From Phreatobacter aquaticus (GTDB taxonomy: Bacteria > Pseudomonadota > Alphaproteobacteria > Rhizobiales > Phreatobacteraceae), in contig NZ_CP039865.1 of assembly GCF_005160265.1 (NCBI RefSeq), positions 892,828-956,827 on the forward strand: 64,000 nt of DNA, read 5' to 3'. The notes beneath the pieces were generated by a model, which did no database searches, had not been told where the DNA came from, and saw only the letters and a list, made by a program, of their open reading frames with translations. Numbering within the stretch: the stretch's first letter is position 1; every line of letters begins with the position of its first letter. The translations under genes and the position numbers were made by a program. This document shows, one piece after another, positions 1-9,300 of this stretch.

Positions 1-321
1 TCGGCCACGCTTCGGCCCCTCCAGCACCGCTGCCGGATCGGCACCGATGATGCCCTCCCCGTAGAGAAACCGGTGCAGCTGCCGCACAGCCGACAGCCTG
101 CGGGCGACCGAGGCAGTCTTCAGGCCGCGTCCGGCGCAATCGGCGAGATAGGCGCGGATCGTCTCGGTGGTGGCCGCTTTCGGACCGACACCTTCTCCGG
201 CCAGAAACTCCGCATAATCATCGAGATCGCGCCGATAGGCGGCGAGCGTATTGGCGGCGGCGCCGCGCTCTGCGGCCATCATGTCGAGGAACAGATCGAT
301 CTCGCCGGGGGCCCGCGCCAT
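1..321 (-). CDS. xerD: Tyrosine recombinase XerD, N-terminal part (cut by window edge)
   Basis: XerC/XerD recombinases resolve chromosome dimers at dif during division. The 107 visible residues form the SAM-like core-binding domain: an opening ARAPGEIDLFLDMMAAERG, then NTLAAYRRDL (around residue 25) and SVARRLSAVRQLHRFL (around residue 70), followed by the IIGADPAAVL linker typical of the family. The catalytic R-H-R-H/W-Y domain lies beyond base 1, so integrity cannot be judged. The start is ATG at 319-321, four bases after the stop of the small upstream gene, which suggests a two-gene unit. XerD rather than XerC is an inference from overall similarity. Confidence 0.85.
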   Translation of the reverse strand, partial: MARAPGEIDLFLDMMAAERGAAANTLAAYRRDLDDYAEFLAGEGVGPKAATTETIRAYLADCAGRGLKTASVARRLSAVRQLHRFLYGEGIIGADPAAVLEGPKRGR

Positions 322-325
322 GCGC

Positions 326-475
326 CTAGCGCCGGGGCTGCAGGCGATTCGCTGGGATCGACACCGACATCTCGCGCGGGTCGGGCTCCACGAAATAGGC
401 GAGCCCCACCATGGCCGTGAAGCCGAGGCCGCCGAGGACGGCCGCAATCACCACGAAGCGCATCAGGGTCGGCAT
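326..475 (-). CDS. Small single-pass membrane protein upstream of xerD
   Basis: A 49-residue reading frame, MPTLMRFVVIAAVLGGLG onward, with one hydrophobic segment at about residues 6-28 followed by FVEPDPREMSVSIPANRL. It ends with TAG four bases before the xerD start on the same strand, and a GAGGGG-like ribosome site lies about 10 bases upstream. The EPDPREM-xVxIP tail resembles small proteins I recall from the same position in rhizobia. Function unknown. It was chosen because start, ribosome site, membrane helix and tight spacing to xerD all agree. Confidence 0.6.
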   Translation of the reverse strand: MPTLMRFVVIAAVLGGLGFTAMVGLAYFVEPDPREMSVSIPANRLQPRR

Positions 476-651
476 GCGGGGAAAACCCCTCGGTCTGGGA
501 TCGGGCGGTGAGACTGATCATGAAAGGCCCTGCGCCGCAAGCATTGGCGCCGCAAGCATCGGCTGAGAAAGGCGTGCATGGCGGGCTCTGCCGCCTTCCG
601 ATCACAGGGCGAAGCCTCTAGGCTTGCCGCCGCCCGCCCAAGGAACCCCCG

Positions 652-1464
652 ATGCCGCTGACGATTGCCACCTGGAACATCAATTCGGTCCGCCTGCGCA
701 TCGAATCGGTCGCGCGCTTCGTCGAAGCCTACCGCCCCGACATCCTGTGCCTGCAGGAAACCAAATGCATGGATGGCCAGTTCCCGCTGGCGGATCTCCG
801 CAAGATGGGCTTCGACCACATCGCGATCCACGGGCAGAAGGGTTATCACGGCGTGGCTATCGCCTCCCGCTACGCGTTCCGGGATCCCGAGCGGAAGCCC
901 TTCTTCGGCAAGGAAGATGCCCGTCACATCTCGGTCGTGCTCGCCGATGGCCCGGCCACCGGCACCCGCATCCACAACTTCTACATCCCCGCCGGCGGCG
1001 ACGAGCCCGACCCGGCCATCAACCCGAAATTCGCCCACAAGCTGGGCTTTCTCGACGAGATGGAGGCCTGGGACGGCCTGAAGGTTGGCGACGCCGGCAA
1101 TCGCTCGATCCTCGTCGGCGACCTCAACATTGCCCCCTACGAGCATGACGTCTGGAGCTCCAAGCAGCTCAAGGGCGTCGTTTCCCACACGCCGCTCGAG
1201 CGCCGCCGCCTGATCGAGGTGGCCAAGGCCGGCCAGTGGGTCGACATGATGCGCGAACTGACGCCTGAACCCGAGAAGCTCTACACGTGGTGGAGCTACC
1301 GCTCGCCCGACTGGGCTGCCGCCAACAAAGGCCGCCGGCTTGACCATGTCTGGGTCAGCCCGACGCTCGGACCGGCCATGCGCGGCTTCGAGATCGTCAA
1401 GGACGCCCGCTCCTGGGAGCGCCCGTCCGACCACGCGCCGGTCATCGCCACCCTCGATCTCTGA
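652..1464 (+). CDS. xthA: Exodeoxyribonuclease III (AP endonuclease)
   Basis: Exonuclease III-type enzyme of base excision repair, cutting at abasic sites and removing 3'-blocking groups. At 270 residues it has the usual length. Motifs of the exonuclease-endonuclease-phosphatase fold are present in order: TWNINSVR (residues 7-14), LQETK with metal-ligand Glu36, GDLNIAP near residue 157, RLDHVWVSP near 225 and the catalytic SDHAP with Asp260-His261. The ATG at 652 is directly followed by the conserved beta strand, so no extension is needed. It is a lone gene, divergent from the xerD unit. Confidence 0.95.
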   Translation: MPLTIATWNINSVRLRIESVARFVEAYRPDILCLQETKCMDGQFPLADLRKMGFDHIAIHGQKGYHGVAIASRYAFRDPERKPFFGKEDARHISVVLADGPATGTRIHNFYIPAGGDEPDPAINPKFAHKLGFLDEMEAWDGLKVGDAGNRSILVGDLNIAPYEHDVWSSKQLKGVVSHTPLERRRLIEVAKAGQWVDMMRELTPEPEKLYTWWSYRSPDWAAANKGRRLDHVWVSPTLGPAMRGFEIVKDARSWERPSDHAPVIATLDL

Positions 1465-1579
1465 TCCCGAAAGCCTGCCGCAAGCCGGACGGAGACCCTC
1501 CGCAGCAGGAGCAAATAGGCTCCACGGAAGGAGGTCTCGCTCCTGCTGATTGCGCGTTCCAACCGCGCTTGGAAAATTA

Positions 1580-1637
1580 TTGAACCAACCGGTTGAACAT
1601 CTGCGGAAGCTCTGCTACGTTCAACCTTATGGTTCAA
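1580..1637. promoter_or_regulatory. Nested inverted repeat, probable ArsR-type operator
   Basis: Two inverted repeats share one centre at about 1608.5. The outer arms are TTGAACC (1580-1586) and GGTTCAA (1631-1637); the inner arms are GGTTGAAC (1591-1598) and GTTCAACC (1619-1626). The 19-base arms pair at 15 of 19 positions. The right arm overlaps the proposed start codon of the ArsR gene at 1629, which fits autorepression by a dimeric winged-helix regulator. That role is inferred from position and symmetry. Confidence 0.7.
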
Positions 1638-1988
1638 CATCACACCCATTCACTCGACACCGTCTTCCACGCGCTGGCCGATCCCACCCGCCGCGCCATG
1701 CTGCGCCGCCTCGCCGATGGCGAGAGCGGCATCGGCGATCTCGCCGCCCCCTTCGACATGTCCTTTGCCGGCGCCTCCAAGCATGTCCGCATCCTGGAGC
1801 GGGCCGGTCTGGTCCGCCGCGAGGTGCGCGGGCGCACCCACGTCTGCACGCTTGAGGCTGCACCTCTCGCCGAAGCAGACCAATGGTTGAATTTCTACCA
1901 GCGGTTCTGGACCGAACGGCTCGATGCCCTGGAAGCGATCCTCAAGGCTGAGGATGCCGCCAAGGCCAAGGGAGAGCCCAAGGCCTGA
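1629..1988 (+). CDS. ArsR-family (winged helix) transcriptional regulator
   Basis: A 119-residue ArsR/SmtB-fold regulator. The hallmark start HALADPTRRAMLRRLADGE is followed by the recognition helix region FDMSFAGASKHVRILERAGL and the wing VRREVRGRTHVCTL. No clustered Cys or His metal site is visible, so it probably belongs to the non-metal group that partners SRPBCC (AHSA1) proteins. The first ATG in frame is at 1629; a TTG at 1593 would extend it by 12 residues but falls inside the operator repeat. No clear Shine-Dalgarno precedes 1629, so translation may be leaderless. It is followed 58 bases later by the SRPBCC gene. Confidence 0.88.
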   Translation: MVQHHTHSLDTVFHALADPTRRAMLRRLADGESGIGDLAAPFDMSFAGASKHVRILERAGLVRREVRGRTHVCTLEAAPLAEADQWLNFYQRFWTERLDALEAILKAEDAAKAKGEPKA

Positions 1989-2046
1989 TCCTCCCGTTGC
2001 CCACCCTCGCCTCCACCCTCACCCGAAGCCGATAAGGAAACGTGCC

Positions 2047-2589
2047 ATGCGTACCTCGACCAGTGCCTTCGCCGAGATGATCGACCGTTCCTCCGTGCGC
2101 TACGTCCGGCTTCTGCCGGGTCCGATCGAGCGGATCTGGAGCTACCTCACCGAATCCGACAAGCGCGCCAAATGGCTCGCCGCTGGGCCGATGGAACTGA
2201 GCGCGGGCGGTGCCATGACCTTCGTATTCCGCAACGACGACCTGTCCGTGCCACCGGAACAGGCCCCGGCCGAAGTCCGCAGCCCGGACGGACCTCCGCG
2301 CCTCTCGGGACAGGTGCTCCGCTGCGAGCCGCCACGACTGCTGGTCCTGCAATGGGGTCAGGGCCCGGATGCATCGGAAGTGACCTTCGAACTGGAGCCG
2401 GTCGACGATCAGGTCCGCCTCGTCCTCACCCATCGGCGCATGCAGGAGGCGCTGCGCCTCAGCTTCGTCAGCGGCTGGCACGTCCATCTCGACACGCTTG
2501 TCTCCGTGATCGAGGGCGCCCCACCGGCCGGCTTCTGGTCGCGCTGGCAGGCCTTGCGCGACCATTACGCCCCGCGCATCGGCACCTGA
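2047..2589 (+). CDS. SRPBCC / AHSA1-domain protein
   Basis: A 180-residue START-like (SRPBCC) protein of the AHSA1 type. It has LPGPIERIWSYLTESDKRAKW near the N-terminus, a central strand-rich part, and VTFELEPVDDQVRLVLTHR toward the end, forming a hydrophobic ligand cavity. Genes of this family often follow an ArsR regulator with the FHALADPTRR motif, as here. The substrate is unknown. The start is ATG 2047 with AAGGA about 10 bases upstream; earlier in-frame codons overlap arsR and are unsupported. Confidence 0.85.
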   Translation: MRTSTSAFAEMIDRSSVRYVRLLPGPIERIWSYLTESDKRAKWLAAGPMELSAGGAMTFVFRNDDLSVPPEQAPAEVRSPDGPPRLSGQVLRCEPPRLLVLQWGQGPDASEVTFELEPVDDQVRLVLTHRRMQEALRLSFVSGWHVHLDTLVSVIEGAPPAGFWSRWQALRDHYAPRIGT

Positions 2590-2810
2590 TCCTCTCGTCA
2601 TCTCCCTGCGTAACCCAGACGCGCCCGCAGATCCCCTCTGCGAGGCGCGTCTGCCTTTTCTATTGCATTGCATCATCCGAACGCCGTATGGCGCTGGCCG
2701 GGCCGTTTCGTTGACACCCAAAGTGGCCGCTTCTACGGTGCGCGCCCGGCCGGATCAGGCCATGAAACCGATCATCCGAGCGGATTTTGCCCGCTTCGGG
2801 GAGGGACCCG

Positions 2811-3560
2811 ATGAAGATCCTTGTGCCCGTCAAGCGGGTTGTCGACTACAATGTGAAGATCCGCGTGAAGCCTGACGGCTCCGGGGTCGAACTCGCCAAC
2901 GTCAAGATGTCGATGAATCCCTTCGACGAGATCGCCGTCGAAGAGGCGCTGCGGCTGAAGGAAAAGGGCGCGGCCACCGAGGTCGTCGTCGTCTCCATTG
3001 GCCCGCAGGGCGCTGCAGAGACGATCCGCACCGGCCTCGCCATGGGCGCCGATCGCGGCATCCACGTGAAGACCGATGCAACCGTCGAGCCGCTGGCCGT
3101 CGCCAAGATCCTGAAGGGGATCGTCGGTGAGGAGGCCCCGGGCCTCGTCATTCTCGGCAAGCAGGCGATCGACGACGACGCCAACCAGACCGGCCAGATG
3201 CTGGCGGCCCTGCTCGGCTGGGCCCAGGGCACCTTTGCCTCGAAGATCGAGATCTCCGGCGACACGATCGCGGTCACCCGCGAAGTCGATGGCGGCCTCC
3301 AGACCGTCAGCCTCAAGTCGCCGGCCATCGTCACCACCGACCTTCGCCTGAACGAGCCGCGCTATGCCTCGCTGCCGAACATCATGAAGGCGAAGAAGAA
3401 GCCGATCGACGAGAAGACGCCCGAGACCTATGGCGTCGACATCGCGCCGCGCCTCAAGGTTCTGAAGACCACCGAGCCCGGCGGCCGCAAGGCCGGCGTC
3501 AAGGTCGGTTCGGTCGCCGAACTCGTGTCGAAGCTCAAGAACGAAGCTGGAGTGCTCTGA
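2811..3560 (+). CDS. etfB: Electron transfer flavoprotein subunit beta
   Basis: Beta subunit of the FAD/AMP electron transfer flavoprotein, which takes electrons from acyl-CoA and other dehydrogenases to ETF-quinone oxidoreductase. At 249 residues it is the normal length. Visible hallmarks are [19 protein letters not shown] at the start, [18 protein letters not shown], and [20 protein letters not shown], which contributes to AMP binding. The ATG at 2811 has GGGAGGG just upstream. Its stop overlaps the etfA start by one base (TGATG), so the subunits are translationally coupled. Confidence 0.97.
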   Translation: MKILVPVKRVVDYNVKIRVKPDGSGVELANVKMSMNPFDEIAVEEALRLKEKGAATEVVVVSIGPQGAAETIRTGLAMGADRGIHVKTDATVEPLAVAKILKGIVGEEAPGLVILGKQAIDDDANQTGQMLAALLGWAQGTFASKIEISGDTIAVTREVDGGLQTVSLKSPAIVTTDLRLNEPRYASLPNIMKAKKKPIDEKTPETYGVDIAPRLKVLKTTEPGGRKAGVKVGSVAELVSKLKNEAGVL

Positions 3561-4498
3561 TGTCGACGCTTCTTCTCGCTGAACACGACAACACCTCGAT
3601 CAAGGACGCGACCGCCAAGGCGCTGACCGCAGCCGTCGCTCTCGGCGCCCCGGTCACCGTGCTGGTCGTCGGCTCGGGCTGCGCCGCGGCCGGTGACGCC
3701 GCCGCCAAGCTCGCCGGCGTCGCCAAGGTGCTGGTGGTCGACAATGCGGCCTATGCCAACATGCTGGCAGAGCCCACAGCAGCGCTGATCGTCTCGCTCG
3801 CCGGCTCCTACGACAACATCGTCTCGGCCTCGACCGCCAACGGCAAGAACATCCTGCCGCGGGTCGCCGCCCTGCTCGACGTGATGCAAATCTCCGACAT
3901 CGTGAAGGTCATCGCTCCCGACACGTTCGAGCGGCCGATCTATGCCGGCAACGCGCTGCAGACCGTCCAGTCGACCGATGCGAAGAAGATCATCACGGTG
4001 CGCACCGCCTCGTTCCAGGCAGCAGCCAGCGGCGGTTCCGCTCCGGTCGAGACGGCCGGCGCGGCCTCCGATCCGGCGCTCTCCACCTTCGTCAGTGAAG
4101 AGTTGTCGAAGTCGGATCGTCCGGAACTCGGCGCTGCCAAGATCATCATCTCCGGTGGCCGGGCTCTCGGCTCCAAGGAGAACTTCGCCAAGGTCATCGA
4201 GCCCGTCGCCGACAAGCTCGGCGCGGCCATGGGCGCCTCGCGCGCAGCCGTCGATGCCGGCTACGCTCCCAACGACTGGCAGGTTGGCCAGACCGGCAAG
4301 GTGGTGGCCCCCGACCTCTACATCGCCGTCGGCATTTCCGGCGCGATCCAGCATCTCGCCGGCATGAAGGATTCCAAGGTGATCGTCGCGATCAACAAGG
4401 ACGAGGAGGCCCCGATCTTCCAGGTGGCCGATTACGGCCTGGTCGGCGACCTCTTCACCATCCTGCCGGAGCTGGAAAAGGAACTGGCCGGCAAGTGA
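3560..4498 (+). CDS. etfA: Electron transfer flavoprotein subunit alpha
   Basis: Alpha, FAD-carrying subunit of ETF, 312 residues. The C-terminal FAD domain is complete: [53 protein letters not shown] and [20 protein letters not shown]. The N-terminal domain starts [11 protein letters not shown]. It is coupled to etfB by a one-base overlap and is followed 166 bases later by a 3-hydroxyacyl-CoA dehydrogenase on the same strand, a common alphaproteobacterial arrangement linking beta-oxidation enzymes to the respiratory chain. Confidence 0.97.
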   Translation: MSTLLLAEHDNTSIKDATAKALTAAVALGAPVTVLVVGSGCAAAGDAAAKLAGVAKVLVVDNAAYANMLAEPTAALIVSLAGSYDNIVSASTANGKNILPRVAALLDVMQISDIVKVIAPDTFERPIYAGNALQTVQSTDAKKIITVRTASFQAAASGGSAPVETAGAASDPALSTFVSEELSKSDRPELGAAKIIISGGRALGSKENFAKVIEPVADKLGAAMGASRAAVDAGYAPNDWQVGQTGKVVAPDLYIAVGISGAIQHLAGMKDSKVIVAINKDEEAPIFQVADYGLVGDLFTILPELEKELAGK

Positions 4499-4664
4499 TG
4501 CTGGCCAAGTGATATCGGCGCGGGCGGCATGATGTCGCTCGCGCCTTGTCTCTTCAGCGATACCGATGGCGCGGCGCGCCGGACCATCGTAGATATGTCG
4601 CCCTGACACGAACGATCCTCCGCCGCCCGCAAGCCAGCGGGCGGACCGGTCACCAGGTGGAACC

Positions 4665-5540
4665 ATGGATATCAACAAGATCGGCGTGATCGGCGCCGGA
4701 CAGATGGGCAACGGTATCGCGCATGTCGCAGCCCTCGCGGGCGTCGATGTGATGCTGCACGATCTGTCGGAAGATCGCATCAAGTCGGGCCTTGCCACCA
4801 TCAACGGCAATCTCAGCCGCCAGGCTTCCAAGGGCCTGATCACGGAGGAGCAGCGCCAGACCGCGCTGATGCGCATCAACGCCGCGCCGAAGCTGAGCGA
4901 TTTCGGCGATTGCGATATGGTGATCGAGGCCGCGACCGAGAACGAACAGGTCAAGATCAAGATCTTCCAGGCCGTCTGTCCGATGCTGAAGCCCGACGCG
5001 ATTCTGGCGTCGAACACATCGTCGATCTCCATCACCAGGCTTGCCTCGACCACCGACCGTCCCGAGCGGTTCATCGGCATCCACTTCATGAACCCGGTGC
5101 CGATCATGCAGCTCGTCGAGCTGATCCGCGGCATCGCAACCGGCGATGAGACCTTCGAGGCCTCGCGCGCGCTGGTCGCCCGTCTCGGCAAGACCATCGC
5201 GGTCGCCGAGGATTTCCCGGCCTTCATCGTCAACCGCATCCTGCTGCCGATGATCAACGAGGCGATCTACACCCTCTATGAGGGCGTCGGCTCGGTCGAA
5301 GCCATCGACACCGCCATGAAGCTCGGCGCCAACCACCCGATGGGCCCGCTGCAGCTCGCCGATTTCATCGGTCTCGACACCTGCCTGTCGGTGATGCAGG
5401 TGCTCCATGACGGCCTGGCGGACTCCAAGTATCGGCCCTGCCCGCTTCTGGTGAAATATGTCGAGGCCGGCTGGCTTGGTCGCAAGTCGCAGCGCGGCTT
5501 CTACGACTACCGCGGCGAGAGGCCGATCCCGACACGTTAA
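4665..5540 (+). CDS. hbdA: 3-hydroxybutyryl-CoA dehydrogenase
   Basis: NAD(P)-dependent 3-hydroxyacyl-CoA dehydrogenase acting on short acyl chains (acetoacetyl-CoA/3-hydroxybutyryl-CoA). The 291-residue length matches the stand-alone short-chain enzyme. The Rossmann motif GVIGAGQMGNGIAH is at residues 7-20, the SNTSSISIT loop at 117-124, and the catalytic His140 lies in IGIHFMNPVP. The C-terminal dimer domain has GVGSVEAIDTAMKLG and NHPMGPLQLADFIGLD. It follows etfBA; physiological direction (butyrate-type metabolism or PHB turnover) cannot be told from sequence. Confidence 0.95.
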   Translation: MDINKIGVIGAGQMGNGIAHVAALAGVDVMLHDLSEDRIKSGLATINGNLSRQASKGLITEEQRQTALMRINAAPKLSDFGDCDMVIEAATENEQVKIKIFQAVCPMLKPDAILASNTSSISITRLASTTDRPERFIGIHFMNPVPIMQLVELIRGIATGDETFEASRALVARLGKTIAVAEDFPAFIVNRILLPMINEAIYTLYEGVGSVEAIDTAMKLGANHPMGPLQLADFIGLDTCLSVMQVLHDGLADSKYRPCPLLVKYVEAGWLGRKSQRGFYDYRGERPIPTR

Positions 5541-5619
5541 GACAATTCGAGGCTTTCGCCGAAAGCTTTGTTAAAACCGGTTTGCTAGCGTCCTTTGCGA
5601 CAACGCGAAGGATCGCCCC

Positions 5620-5805
5620 ATGTCGACAGACAGCATCATCGGTGCAATGACCGGAATGGCGCAGGACCGGACCCAGATGGGGATCCAGACGGCGCTCATC
5701 CGGAACCAGAACCAGGCGGACCAGCAGGTCCTGCAGATTCTCGACGAGGCCGTGCAGGCCGCACCCGCGCCGGGCACCGGCCTCGTAGTCGACAAGCGGG
5801 CGTAA
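5620..5805 (+). CDS. Small YjfB-like putative motility-associated protein
   Basis: A 61-residue helical protein, MSTDSIIGAMTGMAQDRTQ onward, ending APAPGTGLVVDKRA. The pattern of a short alanine/glutamine-rich helix (TALIRNQNQADQQVLQILD) and a glycine-valine tail resembles the YjfB family, annotated elsewhere as putative motility protein; function is unproven. AAGGA precedes the ATG by 7 bases. It stands alone, followed by about 570 bases of repeats. Confidence 0.6.
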   Translation: MSTDSIIGAMTGMAQDRTQMGIQTALIRNQNQADQQVLQILDEAVQAAPAPGTGLVVDKRA

Positions 5806-5860
5806 GGCGCCTCAGGGCGGCAGGCAGCTCGTCGACCCTCATCACCATCTTTTCAAGTGT

Positions 5861-5950
5861 CATGGCCGGGCTTGTCCCGGCCATCGGCGTCTTTGACGTC
5901 CCGTCTACGACAAGGGGTCGTGGATGCCCGCCACAAGGGCGGGCATGACG
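5861..5950. repeat. Intergenic repeat family A, copy 1
   Basis: A 90-base element beginning CATGGCCGGGCTTGTCCCGG and ending with CCGCCACAAGGGCGGGCATG ACG. It holds two self-complementary hairpins (GGCCGGGcttgtCCCGGCC and GCCCGccacaaGGGCGGGC). A second copy with the same ends is at 27198-27293. It looks like a dispersed REP/BIME-type palindrome. Confidence 0.8.
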
Positions 5951-6045
5951 TGGGATGACGTCCTGACGCTTGGGCGGTCGCGATGCTAGGTCAGGTCGTG
6001 CGTGGGGGCCGATAGCGCGTTGTGGCCGCCAGCGCAGACCCTTCA

Positions 6046-6103
6046 CCTCTCCCCCACAGGGAGAGGTCGACCGAGGCGAAGCCGAGGGCGGGAGAGGGGG
6101 AGC
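6046..6103. repeat. Intergenic palindromic repeat, family D fragment
   Basis: CACCTCTCCCCCACAGGGAG followed about 20 bases later by GCGGGAGAGGGGGAG forms an imperfect palindrome. The same purine-rich/pyrimidine-rich style is seen in the other intergenic repeats of this window. Only one clear copy is visible here. Confidence 0.5.
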
Positions 6104-6177
6104 GCCCTCGCCGCATAGAGTTCGACCCATCAACGACCCGCAACTCGCCCCCTCACCCGGACGCTGCGCGCCCCAAC

Positions 6178-6320
6178 GACGTCACCCCCGGCGAGCCCGC
6201 AGGGCGAGGGAAGGGGGTCCAGGAGTCGCAGGCGGGATCAAAGGGAAGGCTGATGGAGGGAACACAGCCCGTGGCTCCTGGATCCCCTTCCCCTCGGCTT
6301 TGCCTCGGCCGGGGATGACG
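6178..6320. repeat. Intergenic repeat family B, copy 1
   Basis: The element opens with GACGTCACCCCCGGCGAG and closes with the near-complement CCGGGGATGACG. Internally GAAGGGGGTCCAGGAGTCGC is mirrored by CCTGGATCCCCTTCCC. A second copy is at 13147-13355. The sequence between the arms differs, which suggests that the arms are the conserved unit. It lies just past the 3'-end of the glutamate dehydrogenase gene. Confidence 0.8.
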
Positions 6321-6377
6321 CCTGGAGCCAAGGGCTGGCTTCGCGCGACAGGACACCACTTTGGAGCGCGCCTGCAC

Positions 6378-9300
6378 CTACCCCCGGACCAGATCCCCCA
6401 GCAGGCTCGCCGCCACAGTCGCCTTCGACACGGTGAGCCCGGAACTGGCGATCTCCGAAACGGCCGTCCGGATACGCTCCGCCCGCCCACCATGGACGGC
6501 CATCCAGGCCTGCACCGCCTCCTCGCCGCCCTGTCCGCCCGCCACCATGTCGGCTGCCAGCCGCCGCTCGGCATCGGCGATCGAATCCAGCGCGCGATCG
6601 AGCGCCAGCCGGTCGAAATAGTCGGTGACGACGATCCCACGGGCGGCAGTCTTCACCTGATCGAGCCTGAAGGTCGCGGCAGCGGCGAATGCGGTCGCAG
6701 CCACCACCGAAACCGGCCGTCCGGTCTGATCGGAAACCGCCACGATATCCGGTGACGCCGCCAGCCAGCCAAGGCTCGCCATCACGCCGGCCAGCGGGTC
6801 CGGCAGGCCGGCGGTCCTGAGCTCGGCGGTACGGGCCGCGCGCGCGGCCGCCGCATCCGGCGGCAAGGCCGTGTCGAGACTTGCCGCCACCGCCTCGATG
6901 CCCGCCCGGTGATGGGCAACCACATCGGCGAGGCCGCCGGTCAGGTCGACATTGCGCACGAACCACACCACACGGTCGATCAGCAGATCCTGGATCGCCG
7001 CGTAGAGATCGAGCTGCAACGGACCGGAAATCCGGTTGTCGAGCCCGTCCAGCTCGGTGTTGAGCGCGGTCATGCCATAGGCATCGCGCACCGCGGCGAA
7101 GGCAGAGGCGATGGTCGAGACGTCGGCACCGGTCTGGTCGGCCAGCCGCACCAGGAAGGCCGGCCCACCCCGGTTGATCATCGAATTGGAGAGGCCCGTC
7201 GCGATGATCTCGCGGCGCAGCCGGTGGGTCTCGATGGCATCGGGGAAGCGCTCCTGCAGCGCGCGCGGGAAATAGCGCACAAGCTCGCGCGCCAGATAGG
7301 GATCGTCCGGCACGCTGGAGGCCAGCAGGTGGTCGTAGAGGTCGATCTTGGCATAGGCGAGCAGCACGGCCAGTTCCGGCCGGGTCAGCGGATCGCCGCG
7401 CCGTCGCCGCTCGGCGAGCTCCGCATCGTCGGGCAGATATTCCACCGCGCGATCGAGTTTGCCGTCCGCTTCCAGCACCCGCATCAGCCGCTGCTGGAAG
7501 CCGAGATCCTCCAGCCCACGCCGCTGCGCGAGCGACAGGGATAGGGTCTGGAGATAGTTGTTGCGCAGCACGAGGCGGCCGACCTCGTCGGTCATCTCGA
7601 CCAGCAGCCCGTTGCGGGCATCGCCCGACAGCCGGCCGTCGCGCTCCGGCGTCGTCAGCGCGATCTTGATGTTCACCTCGACGTCGGACGTGTTGACGCC
7701 CGCCGAATTGTCGATCGCATCGGTGTTGATGCGCACGCCGCGCCGGCCCGCCTCGATGCGGCCCTTCTGCGTCGCGCCGAGATTGGCGCCCTCGCCAACC
7801 ACCTTGGCGCGGATGTCGCCGCCGGTGATGCGGATGGCATCGTTGGCACGGTCGCCGACCTGGTCATCGGTCTCGGCGGAGCCCCGGACATAGGTCCCGA
7901 TGCCGCCGAACCAGAGGAGATCGACCTCCATCTTCAGGATGGCGCTCATCACCTCCTGCGGCGGCGCCTCGGCCTTGGCGATGCCGAGCATGGCCTGCAC
8001 CGGCGCCGACAGCGGGATCGACTTGGCGGCCCGCGAGAACACGCCGCCACCGGCCGAGATCAGGCTCTTGTCGAAATCGCCCCAGGAGGAACGCGGCAGA
8101 TCGAACAGGCGCCGACGCTCGGCAAAGGTCCTGTCCGGGTTCGGATCGGGGTCCAGGAAGATGTCGCGATGGTCGAAGGCCGCGACCAGGCGGATCGTCT
8201 GTTCCAGCAGCATGCCATTGCCGAACACGTCGCCCGACATGTCGCCGACACCGGCCACCGAGAACGGCGTCGTGCCAATATCCACGCCCATCTCGCGGAA
8301 ATGCCGCTTCACGGCCTCCCAGGCGCCGCGCGCTGTGATGCCCATCTTCTTGTGGTCATAGCCCTGGCTGCCGCCCGAGGCGAAGGCGTCGCCCAGCCAA
8401 TGACCCTTCTCGATGGAGAGCGCATTGGCGGTATCCGAGAAGGTCGCAGTGCCCTTGTCGGCCGCCACCACCAGATAGGGATCGTCGCCGTCATGGCGCA
8501 CCGTCTCCGGCGGCGGCACGATGGCTGCGCCCTCGATATTGTCGGTGATCTGCAGGAGCGATCGCACGAAGATGCGATAGGCCTCGGTGCCCTCGGCGAG
8601 CCAGGCGTCGCGCTGGCCGGGCGGCGGCAGCTTCTTCGGCACGAAGCCGCCCTTGGCGCCGACCGGCACGATGACGGCGTTCTTCACCTGCTGCGCCTTC
8701 ACGAGGCCCAGCACCTCGGTGCGGAAATCCTGCGGCCGGTCCGACCAGCGAAGCCCGCCACGCGCCACCTTGCCGAAGCGCATGTGCACGCCCTCGACGC
8801 GCGGCGAATAGACGAAGATCTCGTAGAGGGGCTTCGGCGCCGGCAGGCCGTCGATCTTCTTCGATTCGAACTTGATGGCAATGGTCGGACGAACCTGTCC
8901 GTCCTCGCCGGTCTGGTAGAAATTGGTCCTGAGCGCCGCCTGCACCAGATTGATGAAGGCCCGGAGGATGCGGTCCTCGTCGAGCGAGGTCACCTGCGCC
9001 AGCGCCTCCTCGAGGCGCGCGACGATGTCGCCCTGCTTGGCCAGGCGATCCTCGACCGACAGCGGCAGGCGCGGGTCGAAGCGCAGGTGGAACATCAGCA
9101 CCACGCCCTTGGTGATGCTCGGATGCTTGCGCAGCGTCTCCCACAGATAGTCCTGGCTGAACGGCACACGGATCTGCCGGAGCATGCGGGCGAGCGTGCG
9201 CACCACCGCCACGTCGCGCCAGGCAAGGCCGGCCTCCAGCGTCAGCGCGTTGAACCCGTCGCTCTCGGCCTCGCCCGTCATCACGGCCAGCAGGGCTGCT

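Noticed and set aside
3428-5257. A 609-codon minus-strand frame spanning etfA and the hydroxyacyl-CoA dehydrogenase.
   Set aside because: It crosses two well-supported genes on the other strand and has no recognisable domain.
5806-6377. Open frames through the repeat-rich gap after the YjfB-like gene.
   Set aside because: Frames run through palindromic repeats on both strands, with no ribosome site or motif.
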